The notes beneath the pieces were generated by a model, which was not told the origin of the DNA, searched no databases, and saw only the letters and a list, made by a program, of their open reading frames with translations. The position numbers were made by a program, and so were the translations under genes. Below, piece after piece: positions 55,701-63,451 of a DNA stretch of 64,000 nt. The stretch lies in the NCBI GenBank assembly GCA_013396995.1, contig VWZP01010207.1:37892-101891 (forward strand). Direction: 5' to 3'. How positions within the stretch are numbered: the stretch's first letter is position 1; every line of letters starts with the position of its first letter. The DNA comes from Dicaeum eximium. Lineage: Eukaryota > Chordata > Aves > Passeriformes > Dicaeidae.

Positions 55701-55899
55701 TAACTCATTATTTTTTTCTTGATCGCAGAGTTTGAAGGACATCAACAATATGATAAAACAAGGTGAACATAGGAGTAAGAAGCGAGCAATAACAATTGAC
55801 AGTGACACTGAATCCCCCACAAAGCGACTCTGCCAGGAAAATGATGATGTTCTACTAAAACGTCTGCAGGATGTTGTCAGTGAAAGAGCAAATCACTAA
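31602..55899 (+). CDS. RBL1: RBL1 (p107), retinoblastoma-like pocket protein, complete, 22 exons
   Basis: Nuclear pocket protein that binds E2F4/E2F5 and, within the DREAM complex, represses cell-cycle genes in quiescence and G1; it also binds cyclins A/E with CDK2. Twenty-two GT-AG exons sum to 3162 bases, 1053 aa, close to the roughly 1068 aa human protein. The ATG at 31602 is in a GCCGCCATG context and gives the expected N-terminus (LCRELNLDAASAAEAL). By comparison with the family, pocket A is near residues 380-577 (exons 9-13), the spacer near 578-765, and pocket B near 766-935 (exons 16-20). The spacer holds a cyclin-docking motif, KRRLFG, in exon 15. Proline-directed sites such as STPLTG and LSPFPS are visible. 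The end, DVLLKRLQDVVSERANH, is diagnostic of p107 rather than p130. Exons: 31602-31733, 31860-31993, 32868-33068, 34384-34448, 34540-34668, 34774-34934, 35695-35744, 37400-37583, 39006-39172, 41059-41171, 41704-41807, 42352-42489, 44031-44195, 44368-44503, 46971-47237, 49039-49217, 51070-51246, 52618-52689, 52869-52953, 54731-54897, 55320-55484, 55729-55899. Confidence 0.96.
31860..31993 (+). CDS. RBL1: RBL1 exon 2
   Basis: 134 bases. It encodes GEALHWLACALYVACRR and MEGNGVSLTRILRSARL, the conserved N-terminal cyclin-fold region. Confidence 0.95.
31994..32867 (+). other. RBL1: RBL1 intron 2
   Basis: It leaves the CpG island in its first 60 bases. No repeat was recognised in the remainder. 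Confidence 0.6.
32868..33068 (+). CDS. RBL1: RBL1 exon 3
   Basis: 201 bases. It encodes MKKWMDMSNLPQEFRERIER and FEVSTVIFKKFEPIFFDIF. The acceptor is TTTTAAG. Confidence 0.96.
33069..34383 (+). other. RBL1: RBL1 intron 3, no recognised content
   Basis: 1.3 kb with only short ORFs that lack domain patterns. Confidence 0.55.
34384..34448 (+). CDS. RBL1: RBL1 exon 4
   Basis: 65 bases encoding RLPCNVKDLFNFCWTLFVYT. Confidence 0.95.
34540..34668 (+). CDS. RBL1: RBL1 exon 5
   Basis: 129 bases encoding NFRMIGDDLVNSYHLLLCCL and ANALLCPNRRDLLNPSFK. It lies only 91 bases after exon 4. Confidence 0.96.
34774..34934 (+). CDS. RBL1: RBL1 exon 6
   Basis: 161 bases encoding PPCIIAMLCEVHDGLLVEAK and EHYFKPYIAKLFDRK. 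Confidence 0.96.
35695..35744 (+). CDS. RBL1: RBL1 exon 7
   Basis: A short exon of 50 bases encoding ILKGDCLLDLCNFTEN. It was too short to stand out as an ORF and was placed by phase and family match. Confidence 0.93.
35745..37399 (+). other. RBL1: RBL1 intron 7, no recognised content
   Basis: 1.65 kb, AT-rich. A 69-codon minus-strand open frame at 36485-36694 has no recognisable family. Confidence 0.55.
37400..37583 (+). CDS. RBL1: RBL1 exon 8
   Basis: 184 bases encoding NKEYEEYVLTVGDFDERVFL and GADAEEEIGTRKF. Confidence 0.96.
37584..41058 (+). other. RBL1: RBL1 introns 8 and 9 (exon 9 at 39006-39172 lies within)
   Basis: AT-rich intronic DNA on both sides of exon 9. I recognise no repeat family. 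Confidence 0.5.
39006..39172 (+). CDS. RBL1: RBL1 exon 9: entry to pocket A
   Basis: 167 bases encoding FAPSTPLTGRRYLREKEAAI, with a proline-directed TPLTG site, and TQSVSRLQSMVAGLKNAPS. Confidence 0.96.
41059..41171 (+). CDS. RBL1: RBL1 exon 10: pocket A
   Basis: 113 bases encoding SCARSPLESIMSRVKEIGET and YTQSTDEQPGSHI. Confidence 0.95.
41704..41807 (+). CDS. RBL1: RBL1 exon 11: pocket A
   Basis: 104 bases encoding FAVNRLKLAEILYYKILETI and MVQETRRLHGKDLT. Confidence 0.96.
42352..42489 (+). CDS. RBL1: RBL1 exon 12: pocket A
   Basis: 46 codons encoding LEQDLFHRSLLACCLEIVLF and YSSPRTFPWIIEVLDLRP, among the most conserved pocket segments. Confidence 0.96.
42490..44030 (+). other. RBL1: RBL1 intron 12, no recognised content
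   Basis: 1.5 kb without recognisable repeats or extra exons. Confidence 0.55.
44031..44195 (+). CDS. RBL1: RBL1 exon 13: end of pocket A
   Basis: 55 codons encoding VIEVLIRSEEGLSRDMVKHL and EEQILESLAWTRNSALWNA. Confidence 0.96.
44368..44503 (+). CDS. RBL1: RBL1 exon 14: spacer
   Basis: 136 bases encoding VIFPSNFEASNGGSGFGHLP and HPRVKEVRTDLGGSLRR. Confidence 0.95.
44613..45250 (-). mobile_element. Possible degenerate LTR-type repeat in RBL1 intron 14
   Basis: It starts TGTGAAGTTTATTTGATC and carries reversed AATAAA signals, as in an antisense LTR. It contains an internal tandem repeat. The right boundary and target duplication could not be fixed, so the class is uncertain. Confidence 0.35.
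44931..45144. repeat. Diverged tandem repeat, period about 107 bp
   Basis: CCATTGTTTCTTT begins at 44931 and again at 45038. Both copies run to GTTTGTTTGTAAAGACAA, with scattered substitutions between. Confidence 0.85.
45251..46970 (+). other. RBL1: RBL1 intron 14, remainder
   Basis: 1.7 kb of intron after the LTR-like repeat, up to a GCCAG acceptor. No further element was recognised. Confidence 0.5.
46971..47237 (+). CDS. RBL1: RBL1 exon 15: spacer with cyclin-docking motif
   Basis: 267 bases encoding MQPLSPISVHERYSSPIAGS followed by AKRRLFGDDSPKEM. KRRLFG is the RxL cyclin-docking motif, flanked by SP sites. Confidence 0.96.
47366..48191 (-). mobile_element. Antisense endogenous-retrovirus solo LTR in RBL1 intron 15
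   Basis: It starts TGTCCTGGTCTAAAGGACAG and ends GTGCCA (TG...CA). ACAAC lies immediately on both sides (47361-47365 and 48192-48196), a likely 5-bp target duplication. Its left part is the reverse complement of the U5 of the LTR near 63660-63907: GACAGGTGTCTGC, then TCAGGCAAAGATATGG. The long minus-strand open frame here (47466-48317) is LTR sequence, not a gene. A single N lies at 47558 in a TG run. Confidence 0.72.
47515..47557. repeat. TG-rich microsatellite next to single N
   Basis: Interrupted TG/TCTG run ending at the ambiguous base 47558, inside the antisense LTR. Confidence 0.85.
48751..48917. repeat. Cluster of perfect inverted repeats in RBL1 intron 15
   Basis: Six perfect inverted repeats fall in 167 bases: CTTTGTACA/TGTACAAAG (48751-48759, 48769-48777); AAGATAACTTT/AAAGTTATCTT (48778-48788, 48793-48803); CTTATC/GATAAG (48801-48814); AGTCTTCAGAAA/TTTCTGAAGACT (48817-48828, 48881-48892); AAGACTCTG/CAGAGTCTT (48887-48895, 48901-48909); AGTCT/AGACT (48904-48917). 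Some share arms. No known repeat family was recognised. Confidence 0.88.
49039..49217 (+). CDS. RBL1: RBL1 exon 16: spacer to pocket B
   Basis: 179 bases. A variable spacer leads into KPKRTGSLALFYRK, the start of pocket B. Confidence 0.94.
50553..50990 (-). mobile_element. CR1 LINE 3' end, antisense
   Basis: Reads TTGAATCCCAAAATTCTGGA, GGTTTTGGTTGGAAAGG, CAACCTGTGCCAGGGCC and TTTTCTTCTCCAGGCTGAAC, the antisense CR1 3' end pattern, over about 440 bp in RBL1 intron 16. Confidence 0.9.
51070..51246 (+). CDS. RBL1: RBL1 exon 17: pocket B
   Basis: 59 codons encoding VYHLASVRLRDLCLKLDVSN and DRHLDQLLLCAFYIMAK, part of the fold that in the Rb family forms the LxCxE-binding groove. Confidence 0.97.
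51247..52617 (+). other. RBL1: RBL1 intron 17, no recognised content
   Basis: 1.4 kb without recognised repeats or extra exons. Confidence 0.55.
52618..52689 (+). CDS. RBL1: RBL1 exon 18: pocket B
   Basis: 24 codons encoding VTKEERTFQDIMKSYRNQPQ. Confidence 0.95.
52869..52953 (+). CDS. RBL1: RBL1 exon 19
   Basis: 85 bases encoding VYRSVLLRNTSDDVPLDKNA. The second half is poorly conserved. Confidence 0.92.
52954..54730 (+). other. RBL1: RBL1 intron 19, no recognised content
   Basis: 1.8 kb. AGACTTTGTGTG occurs twice near 54063-54090, but no mobile element was identified. Confidence 0.55.
54731..54897 (+). CDS. RBL1: RBL1 exon 20: end of pocket B
   Basis: 167 bases. A Ser-rich insert is followed by EERGDLIKFYNAVYVGRVKS and ALKYDITNQDHV. 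Confidence 0.96.
55320..55484 (+). CDS. RBL1: RBL1 exon 21: C-terminal CDK-site region
   Basis: 55 codons encoding MEAPPLSPFPSIRQQPVSPR and ISQQHSVYVSPHKNG, with several SP sites. Confidence 0.96.
55729..55899 (+). CDS. RBL1: RBL1 exon 22: C-terminus
   Basis: 57 codons including TAA at 55897-55899. It encodes SLKDINNMIKQGEHRSKKRA and ends DVVSERANH. Confidence 0.97.
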   Translation, partial: SLKDINNMIKQGEHRSKKRAITIDSDTESPTKRLCQENDDVLLKRLQDVVSERANH

Positions 55900-56658
55900 A
55901 AAACTTCTGCTTTCTGTGGGATCTCTAAGTTACAGAGCTGGATACAGCTGTTGTGCTATTTATTTCTTGGTTTTGTATATATACAACTGTCAAGTTCCTT
56001 CAACACTGAACTTTCACTTGACTTCCATAGGAAGCAAAAAGTAAGAGTTATGTAGGAAATGCCAGTGATCTTCATTCCCGAAGACCACACTGTGCTGTAA
56101 CTTACTTTGAGCTGTTTTAGCAAAAGCGTGTTCTGTGAAAGCCATATTGGATGTTCTCAAGCCTCATTTGGAGCATCATGGGTTCTGAGTGTAACTCAGC
56201 TTGTAAAACCAGTTTTAATATTAGAATATGAGTGATAAAGAAATTAGTGAAATCAGTGAAGTTTCCTCAAGCTTTTGGTATTTGGAGAAGAAACTTGCAA
56301 AGTGCCTTATTTGACAAGTATATGGAATTTTTTGCATTATTTTACTGTGGAGTAACTGGAGGGAGATGAAATTAATTATTTAGCCTCAGGAAGAGCTGAG
56401 CAGTTTTGAACTGTCAGAACTTCTGTTAAAGTGTTGGTTGTGACATGTATCTGATAGCTTTTGCAGTAACAAAGGCAATAATCTAAAAATACTAATAGTG
56501 GTGACTTAGTGCTTTACCAGAGTCCAGCCTGAGATACAGTTCTGTGAGCCTAAATTCCCTTTCTCTTGAGCCAGTGGTGCTCCATGTTGGAAGCCACAGA
56601 GCAGCCTGCCCTAGATGCTGTTCATACGGATGGCAGCTCACCCTGCCACGTGAGGAAG

Positions 56659-56684
56659 CTCTCTTTCCTCACGAGGAAAGAGAG
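56659..56684 (+). repeat. 12-bp perfect inverted repeat in RBL1 3' UTR
   Basis: CTCTCTTTCCTC and GAGGAAAGAGAG are separated by AC. In RNA this gives a stem of about 10 bp with a 6-nt loop (TCACGA). Confidence 0.9.
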
Positions 56685-57911
56685 TTACAGCTGAAATCAG
56701 CAGCTGGGGTTTGGCCATCTCAAAGCTGTTCAAATGCAGAAATTCATTCAACAAATTGTATCTCTATTATTTTTTTTCCTGAAGACCTTTAGCCTCTTGT
56801 GTAGTATCTACACAGAATGTGAGCCCATCACATAAGGAGGTGTGTATGTGTGAGGTTTTATAGCTGTTGAAGGCTTGGATTCACTGGAAAAGTATAAATT
56901 CCAGCATCCAATTCTTGTGAGTGAGTTTTTAATGCTGAGGATTTGGTAGGGTCTGTTTTACCAAAATGGAGAAAAGCCAGGGTTTACTCATTACTGTAAT
57001 CAGTAGTTTGAACTTATTTTGTAATTGTATTTAAGGTTAGAGCCATAGAGAAACTTCTCAGCACTGTAATTTTCAGTTTCTGTGTAACTGAACTGAAAAA
57101 AAAAAAAGAACTATTACATAGGACTTATTGACTTATTTGAGGGGCTCTGTTCCCTTCATTGTTTGGGTGGGTTCGTATGTGTTGTGAGATCCACAGCTCT
57201 AGGGGAGAACACAGCTGTGATTTTGAGCAGCCTCAGCTAATGGATCTAGCCAGCAGTGATGAAGGAGAAATTGATTACTAAGTGTAGGTGACCAGGGATA
57301 CTACTCAGCAAGGAGTAGAAAGTTTACAAACTTGGTTTTGAGTTGTTAACTACTTGGATATTTTATTTTTTTTAAAACTTCGTTACTTTCAGAAAAAGGT
57401 GTTTGCCCATGGAGAGCTGCAGTATGAGGAACTGGCCATGCAGTAGAATAGGTTTCATGTAGATATTTAATTTCTTGTAATTTTATTTGTTTTAATGTTT
57501 GTCTTCAGATTTTGAGATAAAAAGTGGAGGATTTCAGCCTTTCTGGATAGGAAATGTATGGTTAGGCATGGCAGCATCAGTCTTTCCATGGTATTGTATG
57601 ATGAGAGTTCAGTTGATGGGGTTTTAATTCAATATCATGTGCAAATCTCCTGGTGTCTCTGTTCCTCACCCTGTCACTGCCTTCTCTGATAGTAGACAAC
57701 TGATGGAGCAAAAATCCTTATTAACTGTTGTTAGGTGTAGTGTTTCTTCATTAGGAAAATTAATGTACTACAACTGGATGCAGTTCGGAATTCTTCACCT
57801 TTTTAGGTGATCTGAAAACTATTTTGGGTTTGTTGAACAGCTAAAACAATAGCGTATGTGGAAATTTTGTAACGGTTTCAAAGTGCCTTCATATGTAAAT
57901 CTGTATTTTAT

Positions 57912-57917
57912 AATAAA
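57912..57917 (+). promoter_or_regulatory. RBL1: RBL1 poly(A) signal
   Basis: AATAAA in TATAATAAACAACT, followed by T- and GT-rich sequence (CCTGTGTTGCTGTATTTCC) that suits a downstream element. Confidence 0.75.
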
Positions 57918-58136
57918 CAACTAAAAAGTATTTTAACCTGTGTTGCTGTATTTCCTGTTTTTTTGCTGTGCCAATTCGTTAAACAATGCCTTCTATCTGC
58001 ATTTTCTGTAATATCAAAGACCTTCATCATTTTTATGCTCCCTCAGATTTCTTTGGGATTTTTTTCTCTTTGAATTCATTATATTTCATGTGTTTTGTCC
58101 AAAGTTTCCTCCAGATGTTTCTTTACTGTTTGTGCT

Positions 58137-58734
58137 TGTCACGATCCGCAAGGTGGGATTCGTGATGTGGTTCTTTTATTTGATCCCAGAGTACAAAAGG
58201 TAAACAACACCAGGGACTCAACACAGCAAATTGCACTTTATTGCATGTTCATCAACACAAATATGCGATAGAGGGGAGAGAAAAAAAAAAGAAAAGAAAA
58301 GGAATAGGAAGGAAAAGGGAGTCGGAGATGTAGCTACCAACTGAAGTCCGCCCAGCCGTCCGTCCATGCAGGTGCAGGGTCTTCTGTCCGTTGGGGAGAT
58401 CTCAAAGGGGGGTGAGTTCAGGGTGCATTTTTATAGTCTTTTACAAAGCCAGAGGCACAGGGCCAGAAACAGAGGAGATTGATGACCATTTGATGTAGAG
58501 ATAGTTGCCCTAAGAGACAGGCACTAGGTAAACAGTCCGCTGTGGCTAGCACCGATTTCCTCATCAGCACAGGCAGTACCAGTCCTCAGCAGGGAGGCAT
58601 TTTTGCAATGTGTGCACATTCCTTGGCAGTCCTCCTGCCTCAGCCAGGCCTCAGGGTCTTACAGTGGTTCCAGCCCTCAGTCCTCGGAGACAATAGTGAG
58701 GCAAAAATGAGGGATTCTTGGACCGACTCTCACA
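58137..58734 (-). mobile_element. Solo LTR (598 bp) with 5-bp target duplication GTGCT
   Basis: It starts TGTCACGATCC and ends GACTCTCACA, with TGT...ACA termini. GTGCT is directly repeated at 58132-58136 and 58735-58739. Reversed AATAAA signals (TTTATT at 58237-58242 and near 58175) show that the LTR is read on the minus strand. No internal retroviral sequence lies beside it, so it is a recombined solo LTR. A 5-bp duplication suits an ERVL-type integrase, but the class is inferred. Confidence 0.88.
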
Positions 58735-59165
58735 GTGCTTCAGTCAGGCATGGATTATGGGAGAAGGTGAGTAATATATTGCATGAAGTCACTAAAAAGC
58801 ACCGAAAGGCAGAGAACCCTGCAGCAACAGATGATGTGCCCACAGAGCCAGATGTGATTCCAGCAGAGCTGAGCTGTGGGCTCCTAGTTAATCTCCAAGC
58901 ACTGCAGGCATGAGCTCCAGGTGCTGGTCCTAGCTGCCTTCCTCCCAGATGTGTTTCAGAACCAGCCTTGGACAGGTTCAGATCCGTACCAGCTGGTGTC
59001 ATGCTGGTTTTGACACTTCAGGTAAGCATAAAGCTGGCATGAATTCAGCTTTTCAAATAACTCTTGTTCCTCTGCTCGATGAGGAATAAAAGGCCAATTT
59101 GTGCAGATTCTGCTGTAATGACTTCTTTGTTGCCAAAGCTTTTGTTTTAAAAGACTAATCTGTAG

Positions 59166-59985
59166 TTCATAGAATCACACAATCATGGAATATTCTAAGT
59201 TGGATGTGACCCACAAGAATGATCAAAGTCCAACTCCTTGCCCTGCACAAGACACCCCAACAATCAGCATCATAAAATGGCTTGGTTTGGAGAGGACCTT
59301 CAAGATCATCTCATTCCCCTCCTGTGCCTGGGAGCGTTGGTCCAAGTGCACGTGGAGGCTGGTACCCTTCCCCATTCCCTGGTACCCCGGTACCCTCCCC
59401 ATTCCCTGGGGAGCCCATTCAATGCCCAACCACCCTCTGGGCGAAGAACCTTTCCCTGATACCCAGCCTGACCCTCCCCTGGCACAGCTGCATTCCCTCA
59501 GGTCCTGTCCCTAATCACAGGGAACAGAGATCAGAGTGTCCCTTGGGAGGAAAATGCAGATCCGATGAGGGCTGACCTCAGTCTCCTCCAGTCTGTACAA
59601 ACCAAGGGACCTCCTATGGCCCCTCTAAGCCATTCACCATCTCTGTAGCCCTCTGTGTGTGCTCTTTAATAGCTTCATGTCCACACCTGAAGGCACCCCA
59701 AACTGCCCCCAGGACTCAAGGTGAGGCCACCCCAGTGCAGAGCAGAGCAGGACAGTCACCCCCTTGCTCAGCTGGCAACGCTGGGCCTGATGTCCCCCAG
59801 GACAGGGCTGGCCCTTGGGGCTGCCAGGGCACTGCTGGTTCCTCTTCCACTTGCCCTCAGCCCAAACTTCCAGGTCTCTTTCTGTGGTGCTGCTCTCCAG
59901 CCTCTTGTTCCCCAATCTGTACTCCCAGGGTTGTCCAGTCCCAGTGGCAGAAGCTGGAACTATTCTTTGTTCAGCTTCATGTGGT
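59166..59985 (-). mobile_element. CR1 LINE 3' region, antisense
   Basis: It begins ATAGAATCACACAATCATGG, the reversed CR1 tail, then runs AACTCCTTGCCCTGCACA, CCCTGGGGAGCCCATTC, CAGTCTCCTCCAGTCTGTAC and CCAGGTCTCTTTCTGTGG. The right boundary is approximate. It probably continues after an interruption at 61590-62100. Confidence 0.85.
59267..59320 (-). mobile_element. Short CR1 3' end nested inside the larger CR1
   Basis: A second CR1 tail (CATAAAATGGCTTGGTTTGG, then GACCTTCAAGATCATCT) interrupts the outer copy between CACCCCAACAATCA and CTGTGCCTGGGAGCGTTGG, which are normally close in CR1. Confidence 0.65.
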
Positions 59986-60447
59986 TGGTGATTGCCTATC
60001 TCTCTGTTCCTCCCTGAAGTGCTTAGGTCTGAGCAGCAGGCTTCAGCCAGAGTTGACTTACAAGATGAATTCTGGACATTATGTGATTAACACCATCAGT
60101 ATTATTTAGCTAAAAACAGATGACTGAGATGCTTATGCCAGTTGTTTAACACCAAACTGGCTGCTTTAGAAATTTTCACATAATCTTGTGTAGTTACCTG
60201 TTGTCTTGATAATTTCTCAGTTTCATACTGCAAGCTTGCTAGGTTTCTTCCCAAGGGAAAGCTCGCTTTCCCAGCGGAGATTTCTTTAAACAATCTCTGT
60301 ATTCTCAAAATAACGCCTGTTGTTTTTCTGCCCTGCTCCACAATATGGAGATACAGGTCTCTCTTTCTCTCTTTCAACCAATGATATAGAGAGTTGTTAT
60401 CACTGAGCTCTAAGCATTTTTGTACTAAGCACTAAGAAGAAAGTATT

Positions 60448-61162
60448 GTACTAGGCTGCATTTCTACTAGGCATTAAGCCTCAGCCTGAACATGGAGTCA
60501 ATTATAATAAAACCTTCTTAAGCCTTCTGAGACTGGAGTCAAAGTCCTTATGTCTGAGGAAACAACAATCACAGTTGGTAAGCCCTTGTAAAAGAACCAC
60601 AACAGTTATCTGCAAGAAATGTATCATTTTAAGAAAGTTTCCCAACTTACATGAATAGAGGTTTGTTTGTAGGATATTTCAGGGGAAAACCCTCCAAGCT
60701 GAGGCCTGGGCCCTGGCCAAACCCTGGCCCTGCTGGCTGGGAAGTGTGCCATCAAATCCAGGTGTTTCTGCACTAAAAGTCACTTTGACTTGCTGATTTG
60801 GGCCNGTACTAGGCTGCATTTCTACTAGGCATTAAGCCTCAGCCTGAACATGGAGTCAATTATAATAAAACCTTCTTAAGCCTTCTGAGACTGGAGTCAA
60901 AGTCCTTATGTCTGAGGAAACAACAATCACAGTTGGTAAGCCCTTGTAAAAGAACCACAACAGTTATCTGCAAGAAATGTATCATTTTAAGAAAGTTTCC
61001 CAACTTACATGAATAGAGGTTTGTTTGTAGGATATTTCAGGGGAAAACCCTCCAAGCTGAGGCCTGGGCCCTGGCCAAACCCTGGCCCTGCTGGCTGGGA
61101 AGTGTGCCATCAAATCCAGGTGTTTCTGCACTAAAAGTCACTTTGACTTGCTGATTTGGGCC
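60448..61162. repeat. Exact 357-bp direct repeat separated by one N (probable assembly duplication)
   Basis: 60448-60804 and 60806-61162 read identically, start GTACTAGGCTGC, end GATTTGGGCC, and flank a single N at 60805. Confidence 0.92.
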
Positions 61163-61560
61163 TGTAAAAGCTGGATCCACTTTTGGGGCAAATTTGGAGA
61201 GCTCAGCTATGGGTGGATGCATCATGTGGGATTTCCCCAATTGCCAGAAAGGGTTCTCCAGGTCCTCACTGTGGAACAGGGCTCCCCAGCAACTGTGGAC
61301 ACTGAATGATGGTGGAGTATCCAGGCAATTGGTGATGTATCTTCCTCAATCACTATCCTTTCTCTCATATAGCAATTATTAGGTGCATTACGTTGCTTAT
61401 TTTTCCTTGTTGCTAAAGCTATGTAGTTTTATTGAATGTATCGTTTTAATTTGTGTTACCTTAATAGTAAAATAAAACCATTCTTTCCATTGGTATCTGT
61501 GTCTTTTAAATTGCCCCTGCCAATTGGCAGAACACTCCCATGTCACCAAGCTTGCTCACA
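61163..61560 (+). mobile_element. Possible LTR-type sequence, + strand
   Basis: AATAAA at 61471-61476 is followed by a short TC-rich U5-like stretch. It appears inserted between two parts of an antisense CR1. Termini and target duplication were not found. A 14-bp palindrome, CTGCCAATTGGCAG, lies at 61517-61530. Confidence 0.4.
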
Positions 61561-61589
61561 CTGACCATACTTTTTTTTTTTGCCTTTGC

Positions 61590-62100
61590 TCTAGAGGATG
61601 GTCCCTGCTTGGCCAAGCTGGCCTTCTGCTTGCCTCTTGACTTTCAGTAAGTGGGGACTGCCTGTTCCAGTGCCCTTAGGGCATGGTGCTTAAAAAATTA
61701 CCAGCACTGAGGGAGCCCAGCACATTCAAAAGCATTTCCCCTGGGAACCTTACTGACTTAATTCCTTGAGTGGCCTGAACTCTGCTCTCCTCATGGCCAG
61801 GGTGGAAGTTTTGCTGACACTTTTCCTCCTGTCATCAGAGATTTTAAACTTGGTTGCTTTGTGGTCACTGTGGCCAAGATGGCCACCAATCACCACTTCC
61901 CTTACAAGACCCTCTCTGGTAGCAACAAATCATGGAGGGCACCTTTCCTGGTTGGCTCCCTTAGTACCTGTACCATGAAGTTGTTATCCAAGTGTTGTAA
62001 GAATTTTCTGGACTAGTTTGTACCAGCTGTGTGGTGTATACAGTTAACATCTGGCAAGTTGAAGTCCAACAAGGACAATGGTGATTGATTAACAGATGTT
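61590..62100 (-). mobile_element. CR1 ORF2-region fragment, antisense
   Basis: ATTCCTTGAGTGGCCTGAAC, CCAGGGTGGAAGTTTTGCTG, GTCACTGTGGCCAAGATGGC and CATCTGGCAAGTTGAAGTCC match the antisense pattern of the CR1 reverse-transcriptase 3' part. It carries stops and indels, so it is not functional. Confidence 0.72.
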
Positions 62101-63153
62101 CCTTAGTGTCATGGTCCTGGCTGGGTGGTCCATGATAGTCACCATCTTAGTTTGTTTGTTTGTCCCTTAACCTTACCCAAGGATTACTTACCAGGGAAGG
62201 GGATGATGAGGGTTGTAGCTGTGAAAACCTGACTGGCTTTTGGTTTTTATCTTTGTAAAATTCCTTCTGCAGGTAAGCCTGCCAGTGAGGAGACAGCTTC
62301 ATGGGCAGCCTGAACTCAGAAATTAGGCTTTTGTATTCCAGACTTGCAAACCATCCTGTCTGCTGGGGGGTGAGGGATTTTCACCAGTTCTTCAAATGAA
62401 AATATCACCTCCTTAATGCTCCATGAAATGGATTCAGAGCTTCCCTGTTTACTACAGCTCAGCTTTCTAGATAGTCAAAATTAAAAGGTTGTTAACACCC
62501 CTGCAGAGAATACCAAAAAGCTGCTAGCTCTTTACATATAAGCACTATGTTAATAATAGGTTGCCACATCCCAGATGTTGTACTAAGGTGTGGCCTCAAG
62601 AAAAATTTGTGGCTAGACTGCAGTTAAACAACTGAGGGAATTGAAACTGATTTTCTTTAGTTTCCCGTTAGGAATTACCCTTCTTATGTTGCTGTTTTGT
62701 GACTCATGAGGGGGTTTTGTTCATGTCTGAAGAGTGGTAGGAATTGAAACTGGGGACAAACTATGAAGCTGTGAAGAAACTGTAAGTGTGTAAGCAGTAC
62801 TGGGATCTCAGATGAAAGAAGCTGAATGCGTCTTAAGGCCAAAGATGCTGAGTAAACAGAGATTACTCAGTTTGCTTGCTTTGATTAGAATAATCAAAGT
62901 TTGCAATAAGCACATAACTCATCTCCCAAGTAGCAGTTCTTGAAAAACTGGTGTCAGATGAACACGATGCCAAACTTCTAAAACTTTAACTTCCTTGAGT
63001 GACCAGAAGTGCACTGGAGGACAGGTGCATCAGAGGCAGGTTACACTTGTGGTTCCCAGCCCGCCTGCAGCCTGGGCTCATGCTGCCCTGGCTCCATCTG
63101 AGCCACAAGGCTGGGCAGAGCTGATGGGGCACAGGGCTCATGTGGTGCCTCAT
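62101..63153. other. Intergenic, no recognised content
   Basis: About 1 kb between the CR1 fragment and the terminal LTR. No element or gene could be supported. Confidence 0.5.
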
Positions 63154-63394
63154 TGTCCTGGATTGTAAAATAAGGTATTCTATTTGCCATCTGTTAAAGG
63201 TGGGGTAGTTATCTTCTGTCAATTGGGCAGTTTTCTTATCTCTTCCGCAACCAATCTCTCCGTCTGGGGAAATATCTTCTGTTAAAGAGCCATTGAGTTT
63301 CACTGCATAACTGATAAAATTACATTATTCCACCCAGGGGGACGAGCCAATCATTCCTACCTGCATATAATCAGAAATTTTGGGACACCAAGAT

Positions 63395-63451
63395 AGCCTC
63401 TTCTCCACTGGATTCCCAGAGGAGGAGCCTCTTCTCCACTGGATTCCCAGA
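63395..63451. repeat. 26-bp direct repeat, period 31, inside the LTR
   Basis: Two identical units beginning AGCCTCTTCTCCACTGGATT, at 63395-63420 and 63426-63451, are separated by GGAGG. They lie just after the TATA-like element. Confidence 0.9.

Larger units (their letters stand above)
55900..57935 (+). other. RBL1: RBL1 3' UTR
   Basis: About 2 kb of AU-rich sequence from the TAA stop to just past the AATAAA at 57912. It contains a strong inverted repeat at 56659-56684. Confidence 0.8.

Noticed and set aside
31602..55899. RBL2 (p130) as the identity of the second gene
   Set aside because: The N-terminal LCRELNLDAASAAEAL, the spacer KRRLFG context and the C-terminal DVVSERANH match p107; the length is also p107-like.
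60448..61162. Genuine recent tandem duplication or LTR pair
   Set aside because: The copies are identical and joined exactly at a single N, which fits an unmerged contig overlap better.
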